A DNA stretch of 64,000 nt from assembly GCF_000152985.1 (NCBI RefSeq), contig NZ_CH672395.1:537849-601848 (forward strand), given 5' to 3'. The first letter of the stretch is position 1. Every line of letters begins with the position of its first letter. The notes beneath the pieces are model-generated. The model ran no database searches, was not told the origin of the DNA, and saw nothing but the letters and a program-made list of their open reading frames with translations. Positions 34,181 through 42,223 of the stretch are shown piece after piece. The stretch comes from Leeuwenhoekiella blandensis MED217 (GTDB lineage: Bacteria > Bacteroidota > Bacteroidia > Flavobacteriales > Flavobacteriaceae). The translations under genes and the position numbers were made by a program.

Positions 34181-34783
34181 CTACTTGATTTTTCTTAAGT
34201 TCCATTTATTTTCATCGCTTTTTACTGCTATCAGATTATCAGAAATAAATTTAGATGTGATAACAGGTGGTTCTTTGCTTTTAGAGTATTTTGGGGAAAT
34301 ATGTAAAGCCAATTGGGTAAGGTGGTCTAGAGAATTTCCGTTCTCATCGATGACCACCTCAAAATAATGGTAGTTAACAACATCTTTTTTAAAAATATCA
34401 TTAAAGCCTATGGTCTCTTTATGTACTATTAATGCCAAGGTCTTGTTACCTTGAAAGTTTAAGACATTTAGAAACTGTGGTTCGATACTTATGTTTCCTT
34501 TTTTGTCAATAAACCCATAAAGGAGTATATCATCTTTTTTCTGCGCTATAATACATTTTCCATTACTGAACAGAGGATAGTAGCCTTTGTCGGTTTTGGT
34601 CTTTACCAAGTCTTGTCTAAAATCAATGATTATAGAGCCGTTTTGGTCAATAAATGCCCAGTTATTTCCTTTTTTTACTGCTGAAAGACCATCGTGAAAA
34701 GGGGATACAAAGTCAATGTTTTCTATGGTTTGTCCAATTCCCAGTATTGGGATAATTAATAATGTGAGGAAGATTGTTTTCAT
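34181..34783 (-). CDS. Exported WG-repeat protein
   Basis: The 200-residue protein has a signal peptide (residues 1-18, ending LGIGQ). WG-repeat-like units follow: FHDGLSAVKKGNNWAFIDQNGSIIID and GFIDKKGNISIEPQFLNV. WG-repeat proteins are usually exported and of unknown function. The gene lies between the small metal genes and the HMA-AraC regulator, with no apparent coupling to either. Confidence 0.75.
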   Translation of the reverse strand: MKTIFLTLLIIPILGIGQTIENIDFVSPFHDGLSAVKKGNNWAFIDQNGSIIIDFRQDLVKTKTDKGYYPLFSNGKCIIAQKKDDILLYGFIDKKGNISIEPQFLNVLNFQGNKTLALIVHKETIGFNDIFKKDVVNYHYFEVVIDENGNSLDHLTQLALHISPKYSKSKEPPVITSKFISDNLIAVKSDENKWNLRKIK

Positions 34784-34854
34784 TTTTTATACATTTTAGT
34801 TTGATGAAAATAGCGAATGACATAAGCCTTTATCTGCACAACTTTCGTTCATAT

Positions 34855-35436
34855 CTACATAATTTCATCGTAATAATTTCGCTTCCAATTTTCTGTGTTT
34901 TTGTAATCTGTCATACTCATTCCAACCACATCCTTAAATTGTCTGGATAAGTGATTTACACTGCTGTAATCCAATAAGTACCCTATATCAGAGAAGGAAT
35001 GCTGTTTTAGCTGTATGAGTTCCTTGACTTTTTCAATTTTTAATTTTATAAAGTACTTTTCAATGGTGGTCTTTTCCTTAGATGAGAACAGTTTGCTCAA
35101 TGCCTTGTAATCTCGGTGAAGGGTTGATGATAAATGTTCTGAGGTCTTAACTTTTAGCGTTAGCGGTAGCTCATCAAGTTGTTCGATTAGAATAATTTTT
35201 ATTCTTTCAACAAGCATATCTTCTTCACTTTTTACTATCTCAAAACCATTTGCGTGCAGCACTTGGGTAACCTCTTGGTTAATTTGTGCCTTGCTTAGGT
35301 CTGGTGCTTCTACTAAAAGCTTTCCTAGCTCTAGGGAAAGGACCGTTATTCCTAGTTCTTGTAGTTCTTGCTTAATTACTTTTAAGCAACGACTACACAC
35401 CATATTTTTAACCCAAAATTCTTTTGGTTGTGTCAT
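34855..35436 (-). CDS. AraC-family regulator with HMA-like metal-sensing N-terminus
   Basis: Start chosen at ATG 35434-35436 (MTQPKEFWVKNMVCSRC); the frame extends 34 residues upstream without family similarity. The N-terminal 75 residues resemble an HMA domain with C14xxC17 in MVCSRC. The C-terminus (about 110-190) is an AraC-type double helix-turn-helix: KELIQLKQHSFSDIGYLLDYSSVNHLSRQFKDVVGMSM. Ligand binding by the CxxC would make it a Cu sensor; this is inferred. A paralogue lies at 52323-52892. It is preceded by a palindrome at 35581-35602 and two direct GTTTACAG repeats (35493, 35541). Confidence 0.75.
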   Translation of the reverse strand: MTQPKEFWVKNMVCSRCLKVIKQELQELGITVLSLELGKLLVEAPDLSKAQINQEVTQVLHANGFEIVKSEEDMLVERIKIILIEQLDELPLTLKVKTSEHLSSTLHRDYKALSKLFSSKEKTTIEKYFIKLKIEKVKELIQLKQHSFSDIGYLLDYSSVNHLSRQFKDVVGMSMTDYKNTENWKRNYYDEIM

Positions 35437-35580
35437 ATCTAATAGGGTATTGTTATTGGGCTTTTGCTCAATAGCCAATCCTGTAATTGTATGTTTACAG
35501 GGTAATTTGCAAATAAAACTGTAGGGAATAGGGTACAACAGTTTACAGCCAAAGACTAAGCGCTGGCTATAACCAATTGT

Positions 35581-35602
35581 GCAGTAAAAGGGCTTTTACT
35601 GC
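35581..35602. promoter_or_regulatory. Perfect 10-bp inverted repeat before the HMA-AraC gene
   Basis: GCAGTAAAAG (35581-35590) and CTTTTACTGC (35593-35602) are exact inverted repeats with a GG centre. The site lies between the stop of the HYC_CC_PP gene (35614) and the HMA-AraC start (35436), with no T run after it on the - strand. An operator is more likely than a terminator. Confidence 0.5.
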
Positions 35603-35613
35603 TATGTAGAAAA

Positions 35614-36036
35614 TCAAATTAAGTAAATCTCGTATAGAGTATGGATGTCCTTAGACAACAAGGGCGGCCTGTAGGCCTCGAAAGGAACTATATTTTTATC
35701 TAGCCCTTCAAAAAGGTTAATGTAGGAGTAAATAAATGTTTTTAAGAATACTAATTGGTCAGCTTCTAAAACCGTAGTTGATTTTTTGAAGCTGTCATTA
35801 GCTTCTTTAAGTATAGTCTGATTGTCGCAACAATCCTTTTCTTGTAATGATGTACATTTTTTAAAAGGATTATTTTCCTTTTGAACCTTGTCCTTGCAAG
35901 CTTCAGCTCTGCTGAAGAATGCCATATCCACTAACTTATTACAGCAAAAATGCATATTTACTGTAAAGAAAGAGGTTGATAGCCAAATAAATGCTGCCAA
36001 AAAGAAAGACAATATTTTTGTAAAAAATGTTTTCAC
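35614..36036 (-). CDS. HYC_CC_PP family protein, copy 1
   Basis: The 140-residue protein starts with GTG (36034-36036) and a signal-like hydrophobic helix. It shows the three named features of the family: HFC near residue 29, DCC near 68 and RPPLL near 124. Such proteins are known from Bacteroidetes and are linked with copper genes, with unknown function. A paralogue lies at 36748-37164. The start is GTG and 15 bp from a copy of the ATGTTAAACAAAATT motif. Confidence 0.8.
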   Translation of the reverse strand: MKTFFTKILSFFLAAFIWLSTSFFTVNMHFCCNKLVDMAFFSRAEACKDKVQKENNPFKKCTSLQEKDCCDNQTILKEANDSFKKSTTVLEADQLVFLKTFIYSYINLFEGLDKNIVPFEAYRPPLLSKDIHTLYEIYLI

Positions 36037-36051
36037 TAGGTAAAGTTAAGA

Positions 36052-36066
36052 AATTTTGTTTAACAT
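36052..36066 (-). promoter_or_regulatory. Candidate operator, ATGTTAAACAAAATT (read on - strand)
   Basis: This 15-base sequence is repeated exactly at 36699-36713 in the + direction, before the second HYC_CC_PP gene, and nearly exactly at 36118-36132 before the gene at 36235. Each copy lies upstream of one gene of this cluster and points toward it. Confidence 0.45.
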
Positions 36067-36117
36067 TTAAGTAAAATAAGTTTTGCTTTCAATACGCTCA
36101 TTATTAATATTTTATGA

Positions 36118-36132
36118 ATGTTAAACAAATTT
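36118..36132 (+). promoter_or_regulatory. Variant copy of the ATGTTAAACAAAATT motif
   Basis: ATGTTAAACAAATTT differs from the other two copies at one position only. It lies 102 bp before the start at 36235; a -7-like TATGTTTG box lies at 36208-36215 between the two, so the motif is placed upstream of the promoter. Confidence 0.4.
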
Positions 36133-36207
36133 CCATTCATACAAATATAAATCTAAAGATTAAACAGAATAATGACTTTTGTCATATTTCAGTAAAATAC
36201 AGATTGA

Positions 36208-36215
36208 TATGTTTG
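36208..36215 (+). promoter_or_regulatory. TATGTTTG, Bacteroidetes -7 box
   Basis: The box matches TAnnTTTG and lies 19 bp before the ATG at 36235. TTTG at 36178-36181 is the nearest -33 candidate but is 26 bp away, longer than the usual 19-21. Confidence 0.45.
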
Positions 36216-36234
36216 TAGAATTAAATACTTAGTT

Positions 36235-36669
36235 ATGAAGAAGATACTGATTGCGATACTGGCAATTACAATTGTACAGTCAATATTTTCTCAAGAGAGA
36301 ATATCTGAACTTTCTTTTGAATATGAAGCGTCTTCTAGAGGGTTCTATCAAAGAATTAAAGTTGAAAAAGGTATACTTTTTTTTCAGGAGAACAGAAATA
36401 AAAGTAAAGATGTTACTGTTGAAATAGATGAAAAGCAATGGGAAAAATTAGTTGGATTGGTTAAAAAAGTAGAGCTTGAAAGTCTTTCCTTATTTAAGGC
36501 TCCATCTAAGAGAAGGGAAATTGATGGTGCTGCCATTGCAAAATTGAAAGTGATTAAAAACGAGAATGAATTCACGTCTACTAACTTTGACCACGGCAAC
36601 CCGCCATTGGAGATTAAAAACCTTGTAAATTATATTATTTCATTAAGTCAATCAGGTAAAAAGGATTGA
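36235..36669 (+). CDS. Exported protein of unknown function
   Basis: The 144-residue protein has a signal peptide (residues 1-19, IVQSIFSQ). The mature part has two beta-rich halves with no Cys. It lies alone between two HYC_CC_PP genes, with its own -7 box at 36208 and a copy of the shared motif at 36118. The family is not recognised. Confidence 0.7.
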   Translation: MKKILIAILAITIVQSIFSQERISELSFEYEASSRGFYQRIKVEKGILFFQENRNKSKDVTVEIDEKQWEKLVGLVKKVELESLSLFKAPSKRREIDGAAIAKLKVIKNENEFTSTNFDHGNPPLEIKNLVNYIISLSQSGKKD

Positions 36670-36698
36670 TATTTTACTCAAAAAAATAATCTAAATTT

Positions 36699-36713
36699 AT
36701 GTTAAACAAAATT
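36699..36713 (+). promoter_or_regulatory. ATGTTAAACAAAATT motif before second HYC_CC_PP gene
   Basis: Exact 15-base match to the motif at 36052-36066. It lies 34 bp before the ATG at 36748 and 18 bp before the -7 box TAGCTTTG, which places it at or near the -33 region. Confidence 0.5.
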
Positions 36714-36731
36714 AAAATGTTGAAATTTTTG

Positions 36732-36739
36732 TAGCTTTG
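36732..36739 (+). promoter_or_regulatory. TAGCTTTG, Bacteroidetes -7 box
   Basis: Match to TAnnTTTG, 8 bp before the ATG at 36748. The short leader implies a nearly leaderless transcript for the HYC_CC_PP gene and probably for the copper operon that follows. Confidence 0.5.
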
Positions 36740-36747
36740 CAGAACCA

Positions 36748-37164
36748 ATGAAGAAGGTTTTTTATAAAATAGTATCCTTTTGTATGGCACTTTTAGTGTT
36801 CCTATCTACATTGTCTTTCACAATTGAAAGTCATTATTGTGGGGATGTTTTAGTGGATACTTCAATGTTAGATGCTGTAGATACCTGTGGTATGGAAACC
36901 CAACAAAAAACTGATTCTTCGGAATGCAGTTTGGCTAAAAAAGACTGTTGCAGTAACGAGCAATTAGTTGTTGATGGTCAAGATAACTTAAAACTTTCTT
37001 TTGATAAATTAAATAAAGAGCAACAGAAATTAGTTGCTACATTTATTTACACCTATGTAAATCTGTTTGCAGAACAACAAACAGAAAAACCTACTTTCAC
37101 GGATTATTCTCCGCCTCCCTTGGTCAGGGATGTTCAAGTTTTAGACCAAACTTTCCTTATTTGA
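36748..37164 (+). CDS. HYC_CC_PP family protein, copy 2
   Basis: The 138-residue protein has a signal-like N-terminus, HYC at residues 29-31, KDCC near 68 and PPPL near 127. It is a paralogue of the protein at 35614-36036; the rest of the mature part has diverged (EADQLVFLKTFIYSYINLFE corresponds to KEQQKLVATFIYTYVNLFAE). It is the first gene before the cusA operon, 104 bp away. Cys-rich and exported, it could bind copper in the periplasm; this is inferred. Confidence 0.82.
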   Translation: MKKVFYKIVSFCMALLVFLSTLSFTIESHYCGDVLVDTSMLDAVDTCGMETQQKTDSSECSLAKKDCCSNEQLVVDGQDNLKLSFDKLNKEQQKLVATFIYTYVNLFAEQQTEKPTFTDYSPPPLVRDVQVLDQTFLI

Positions 37165-37259
37165 TTTTTAAGTAATTAGTACTGTAGTCCAACATTAAAT
37201 TGTATGGACTAAACTGCTTGGTTTTTGTTTTAGACAACAAAATTATAATTACTTAAAAA
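37165..37259 (+). promoter_or_regulatory. Potential three-way-junction leader before cusA
   Basis: The 95-bp stretch between the HYC_CC_PP stop and the cusA start is bounded by exact 14-base inverted repeats (37165-37178 and 37246-37259). Inside lie two smaller perfect hairpins: TAGTCCA/TGGACTA (37185-37191 and 37205-37211) and TTTTGTT/AACAAAA (37223-37229 and 37236-37242). Together they could fold into a closed stem with two arms. The right arm of the outer stem ends 9 bp before the ATG and would cover the ribosome site. A terminator or attenuator between the two genes is the other reading. Confidence 0.5.
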
Positions 37260-37268
37260 CTCATTTAT

Positions 37269-40200
37269 ATGCTAAATAAAAGCATCAAATTTTTAATAGA
37301 AAATAAACTAGTAGCGGTTCTGTTACTAGCCTTATTCGTGGCTTGGGGTATTGTAAATGCACCTTTTGAATGGAATACTGGTTCCTTACCACGTAATCCT
37401 GTAGCGGTGGATGCCATTCCCGATATTGGCGAAAACCAACAAATTGTATTTACGAAATGGGATGGACGTTCGCCACAAGATATTGAAGACCAAATAACCT
37501 ATCCGCTTACCACTTCACTTCTTGGTATTCCTGGGGTAAAGACCATACGGAGTTCTTCGATGTTCGGTTTTTCCAGTATTTATATCATTTTTGAAGAAGA
37601 CATAGAATTTTATTGGAGTCGAAGCCGTATTCTCGAAAAATTAAATTCGTTGCCCGCTGGATTATTACCCGACGGAGTGAATCCCGCACTGGGTCCGGAT
37701 GCTACAGGTCTAGGGCAAATTTATTGGTACACATTAGAGGGTCGTGATGAAAATGGAAATGTGACTGGTGGTTGGGATTTACAGGAACTTCGTAGTATTC
37801 AAGATTTTTACGTGAAATATGCATTGTCCTCGGCGAGTGGTGTTTCAGAAGTAGCCTCTATTGGTGGTTACGTTTTAGAATACCAAGTAGATGTCAACCC
37901 AGAGTTGATGAAACAGTATAAAATTGGCTTAAATGAGGTTGTTAAAGCAGTTAAACAAAGTAATCAAGATGTAGGCGCCCAGACCTTAGAAATCAATCAG
38001 GCTGAATATCTAATCCGTGGTTTAGGGTATGTTAAGTCTATTTCAGACCTGGAGAATGCAGTAGTTACTTCAGAAGATTTTACCTCTATACGCTTAAAGG
38101 ATATTGCCAACGTCTCTCACGGCCCTGCGACAAGAAGAGGGCTTTTAGATAAGGAAGGTGCTGAAGTTGTTGGTGGTGTTGTAGTAGCCCGTTATGGCGC
38201 TAACCCTATGGCGGTTATTAATAATGTTAAGGAGAAAATAAATGAACTAAGTTCGGGCTTACCTTCTAAAACACTGAACGATGGAAGGACATCGCAGTTG
38301 ACCATTGTTCCTTTTTATGATAGAACCGAACTCATACAGGAAACATTAGGAACACTTGATGAAGCATTGACTCTAGAAATTTTGATAACCATTTTCGTAA
38401 TTATCATTATGGTATTCAACCTTAGAGCATCTGTATTGATTTCAGGACTATTACCTGTGGCGGTATTGATGGTTTTTATATCAATGAAGTTATTTAATGT
38501 AGATGCCAATATTGTCGCCTTATCTGGTATCGCCATCGCCATTGGTACAATGGTAGATGTGGGAGTTATTCTATCTGAAAATGTATTGCGTCACATAGAT
38601 GAAAATGACCAGAACCTACCAATGAATACAGTAGTATATAACGCCACAGCCGAGGTTTCTGGTGCTATTCTAACTGCTGTTATGACTACAATAATAAGCT
38701 TTATTCCTGTATTCACTATGATAGGAGCTGAAGGTAAGTTATTTAGACCTTTGGCTTTCACAAAAACAGCGGCACTCACAGCATCTCTTATAGTGGCATT
38801 ATTTCTTATACCACCTTTTGCAGCCTATTTTTTCAGAAAGCGTAATGTGAAAATTTCTTTTAGATATATTCTCAATATTGCTTTAGTAATAATGGGTCTG
38901 TTAGCAGTAGTTTTTGGCTTTACCCTTGGGCTTATACTGATTGCATTTGGTATTGTTGGTTTACTGTCTATTAAAGAAAAAATATCGGCAGATAGAGCCA
39001 ATATAATCAACATATTTATTTCAGCCTTTGCCATTGTATTCTTGTTGGCGGAATATTGGAGACCATTAGGTGTAGATAGAAGCATTTTCTGGAACTTAAT
39101 ATTTGTAGGCCTAATATGCTTTGGCCTGTTGGGTATATTTACGCTTTTTAGGAGCTATTACGTGCGCATATTAAATTGGGCGTTACGCAATAAACTCTTG
39201 TTTCTATCGATACCTACTGCTATTGTTGTCTTCGGTGTTATGATAATGCGGAATACGGGTAAGGAATTTATGCCATCACTTAATGAAGGGTCTTTTCTTT
39301 TAATGCCCACATCAATGCCCCACGCTGGAGTTGAAGAGAATAAGCGCGTATTGCAACAACTAGATATGGCCGTTGCTAGCATCCCAGAGATTGAAACGGT
39401 GGTTGGTAAATCTGGACGTACAGAATCAGCCTTAGACCCTGCACCGTTGTCAATGTATGAAAATGTAATTCAGTACAAGTCTGAATACATTTTAAATGAT
39501 AAAAGAGAAAGACAACGATTTAAAGTTAATGAAGATGGTCTCTTTATGTTAAAGGATGGTAGCTTGGTTACAAATCCAAATGTTGAATTGGAAGTAGACG
39601 AAGGCAAGTATGATGCCACCTTATTAAAAGACCCTTTTAACATTACCGATAGACAACTTATACCAGATGACGATGGTGAGTATTATAGAAATTGGCGACC
39701 AGAAATTGAATCGCCTGATGATATTTGGAAAGAGATTGTTAAAGTTACAAAACTTCCCGGAGTTACTTCAGCACCTAAATTACAACCTATTGAAACCCGA
39801 TTGGTAATGCTTCAAACGGGTATGCGAGCGCCAATGGGTATCAAAGTGAAAGGGCAAGATTTAAATGAGATAGAAGCCTTTGGAGTGCAATTGGAGGATA
39901 TATTAAAACAAGCCGACGGTGTTAAGGATGAAGCCGTTTTTGCAGACCGAATAGTTGGTAAACCTTACCTTTTACTAGATATCGATAGAGACAAGCTTGC
40001 TCGTTATGGGATTTCCATACAGCAGGTACAGCAAGTGATACAAGTGTCTATAGGTGGTATGGTGCTTACACAAACTGTTGAAGGCAGGGAGCGATATGGA
40101 ATACGTGTACGTTACCCAAGAGAACTACGTGCAAATCCTAATGACTTAAGAGATATTTATGTTCCGGTAGAAAAGGGCAACCCAGTACCCATAAGTGAAT

Positions 40201-41009
40201 TGGTTACCATTCGTTATGAGCAAGGACCACAAATCATAAAAAGTGAGGATACTTTTTTAGTAGGTTACGTGCTCTTTGATAAGTTGGATGGTTATGCCGA
40301 GGTAGATGTGGTAGAAAACGCCCAAGCGCTCATACAAGAAAAGATTGACAATGGCGAATTGACCGTTCCAAAGGGTATCAATTATCAATTTACGGGAACG
40401 TATGAAAATCAGTTACGAGCAGAAAAAACATTGAGCGTGGTAGTACCTCTGGCTTTGGCTATTATTTTTCTAATCCTATATTTCCAGTTCCGTTCTGTTG
40501 GAACGTCATTAATGGTCTTTACTGGAATTGCTGTCGCCTTTGCGGGAGGTTTTTTAATGATTTGGTTTTATGGCCAGGATTGGTTTTTGAACTTTAGCTT
40601 CTTTGGTGAAAACCTACGAGACCTGTTTCAAATGCACACTATAAACTTGAGTGTTGCCGTTTGGGTTGGGTTTATTGCATTGTTTGGTATTGCCACAGAC
40701 GACGGTGTGGTGATGGCAACCTACCTCACACAGACCTTTGATAAAAACAAGCCTAAAGACAGAAAAGGAATAAGAGCGTCAGTAATTGAGGCTGGAGAAA
40801 AGCGTATCCGTCCTTGTTTGATGACGACGGCAACAACCATTCTTGCCTTGTTACCAGTACTCACTTCAACAGGTAGAGGAAGTGATATAATGATACCAAT
40901 GGCTATTCCATCCTTTGGAGGAATGTTAATTGCGCTTATAACCCTATTTGTTGTACCAGTATTATTTAGCTGGAAACACGAATTTCAATTAAAAAGAGCT
41001 ACAAAATGA
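37269..41009 (+). CDS. cusA: CusA/CzcA-type RND metal efflux pump
   Basis: The 1246-residue inner-membrane pump drives Cu or Ag out of the cell with protons and works with CusB and an outer-membrane channel. RND landmarks include the TM4 Asp in GIAIAIGTMVDVGVI, GKEFMPSLNEGSF, and the C-terminal LFGIATDDGVVMATYL. Usual CusA/CzcA proteins are about 1040-1060 residues. The extra 190 residues lie in a membrane segment after TM6 (about residues 520-640, two or three added helices) and in a periplasmic part near 740-830, as is common in Bacteroidetes. It overlaps the TolC gene by 4 bp. The partner CusB gene lies 9.3 kb downstream. Confidence 0.93.
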   Translation: MLNKSIKFLIENKLVAVLLLALFVAWGIVNAPFEWNTGSLPRNPVAVDAIPDIGENQQIVFTKWDGRSPQDIEDQITYPLTTSLLGIPGVKTIRSSSMFGFSSIYIIFEEDIEFYWSRSRILEKLNSLPAGLLPDGVNPALGPDATGLGQIYWYTLEGRDENGNVTGGWDLQELRSIQDFYVKYALSSASGVSEVASIGGYVLEYQVDVNPELMKQYKIGLNEVVKAVKQSNQDVGAQTLEINQAEYLIRGLGYVKSISDLENAVVTSEDFTSIRLKDIANVSHGPATRRGLLDKEGAEVVGGVVVARYGANPMAVINNVKEKINELSSGLPSKTLNDGRTSQLTIVPFYDRTELIQETLGTLDEALTLEILITIFVIIIMVFNLRASVLISGLLPVAVLMVFISMKLFNVDANIVALSGIAIAIGTMVDVGVILSENVLRHIDENDQNLPMNTVVYNATAEVSGAILTAVMTTIISFIPVFTMIGAEGKLFRPLAFTKTAALTASLIVALFLIPPFAAYFFRKRNVKISFRYILNIALVIMGLLAVVFGFTLGLILIAFGIVGLLSIKEKISADRANIINIFISAFAIVFLLAEYWRPLGVDRSIFWNLIFVGLICFGLLGIFTLFRSYYVRILNWALRNKLLFLSIPTAIVVFGVMIMRNTGKEFMPSLNEGSFLLMPTSMPHAGVEENKRVLQQLDMAVASIPEIETVVGKSGRTESALDPAPLSMYENVIQYKSEYILNDKRERQRFKVNEDGLFMLKDGSLVTNPNVELEVDEGKYDATLLKDPFNITDRQLIPDDDGEYYRNWRPEIESPDDIWKEIVKVTKLPGVTSAPKLQPIETRLVMLQTGMRAPMGIKVKGQDLNEIEAFGVQLEDILKQADGVKDEAVFADRIVGKPYLLLDIDRDKLARYGISIQQVQQVIQVSIGGMVLTQTVEGRERYGIRVRYPRELRANPNDLRDIYVPVEKGNPVPISELVTIRYEQGPQIIKSEDTFLVGYVLFDKLDGYAEVDVVENAQALIQEKIDNGELTVPKGINYQFTGTYENQLRAEKTLSVVVPLALAIIFLILYFQFRSVGTSLMVFTGIAVAFAGGFLMIWFYGQDWFLNFSFFGENLRDLFQMHTINLSVAVWVGFIALFGIATDDGVVMATYLTQTFDKNKPKDRKGIRASVIEAGEKRIRPCLMTTATTILALLPVLTSTGRGSDIMIPMAIPSFGGMLIALITLFVVPVLFSWKHEFQLKRATK

Positions 41010-42223
41010 GATATGTAATTGTAATAGTACTTGCTTTTTTTGCTTTAGCCAAAACGAATGCACAAGATTTGACAACGTACATTCAGGAAGCTGAGAAGAA
41101 TAATCCAGAGATTCAAGCTTTTGAATTGCGGTATAATATAGCTGAAGAAAAAGTTAATGAAGCAGATTGGTTGCCAAATACCGTTGTGGGAGTAGGTTAT
41201 TTTATAAGTGAACCCGAAACCCGTACAGGAGCGCAACGCGCACGTTTCTCTGTCAAGCAAATGTTACCTTGGTTTGGAACTATTTCGGCAAGGGAAAATT
41301 ACGCAAGCTCAATAGCGGAAACTCAATATGTAGATATTGTCATTATGAAGCGCAAATTGGCACTTTCAGTTTCTCAATCCTATTATAAACTATATGCTAT
41401 TAGAGCAAAACAATTGGTTCTTGAGAAAAATATCGACCTTTTAGAAACCTATGAACGTTTAGCATTAACATCGGTAGAAGTTGATAAGGCATCAGCTGTT
41501 GATGTACTTCGTCTTCAAATTAGGCAAAATGAACTTGTACAGCAAAAAGAAGTATTGGAGCAAGATTATTTGGCAGAACAAACAGCTTTCAACAATCTTT
41601 TAAATCGGGATGAGGATATTGCAGTAACCGTAGTTGAAGAGATGTTTATTCCAGATGAGGATGCTTTAATCTTAACTGAAAACCTTCAGTTAAACCCAGA
41701 ACTCATAAAGTATGATAAGCTATTTGAATCGGTTGAACAATCGGAGTTGTTAAACCAAAAAGAGAGTGCGCCCAATATCGGTTTTGGTTTGGACTATGTG
41801 CCTGTGTCAGAACGTCCAGATATGAATTTTTCCGATAATGGTAAAGACATTGTGATGCCTATGGTTTCTATTTCAATTCCCATTTTCAATAATAAATATA
41901 AGTCAGTGACAAAGCAAAATGAATTGAAACAATTGGAAATAAAATCACAGAAAGAAGAGAGGCTCAATAACCTTGAAACACGTCTTGCACAAGCTATTTA
42001 TAATAGAAATACAATGAGAATTAAGTTTAATGTACAAACAGACAATTTAAAGCAGGCGAATGACGCCGAAGAAATTCTCATTAAGAATTACGAAACCGGA
42101 ACTATAGATTTTAACGATGTGCTCGATGTACAAGAATTGCAGTTAAGGTTTCAAATCAATTTAATCGAATCTAATAGAGGGTATTATACAGAATATGCCA
42201 TCATAAATTATTTGACAAAATGA
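41006..42223 (+). CDS. TolC-like outer-membrane efflux channel
   Basis: The 405-residue protein has a signal peptide (ending AKTNAQ, residue 20) and the long helical repeats of outer-membrane efflux proteins, with KNNPEIQAFELRYNIAEEKV and the second repeat LNPELIKYDKLFES. It forms the exit duct for CusA/CusB. The ATG overlaps the cusA stop by 4 bp and its own stop overlaps the oxidase start by 4 bp, so the three are co-translated. Confidence 0.9.
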   Translation: MRYVIVIVLAFFALAKTNAQDLTTYIQEAEKNNPEIQAFELRYNIAEEKVNEADWLPNTVVGVGYFISEPETRTGAQRARFSVKQMLPWFGTISARENYASSIAETQYVDIVIMKRKLALSVSQSYYKLYAIRAKQLVLEKNIDLLETYERLALTSVEVDKASAVDVLRLQIRQNELVQQKEVLEQDYLAEQTAFNNLLNRDEDIAVTVVEEMFIPDEDALILTENLQLNPELIKYDKLFESVEQSELLNQKESAPNIGFGLDYVPVSERPDMNFSDNGKDIVMPMVSISIPIFNNKYKSVTKQNELKQLEIKSQKEERLNNLETRLAQAIYNRNTMRIKFNVQTDNLKQANDAEEILIKNYETGTIDFNDVLDVQELQLRFQINLIESNRGYYTEYAIINYLTK

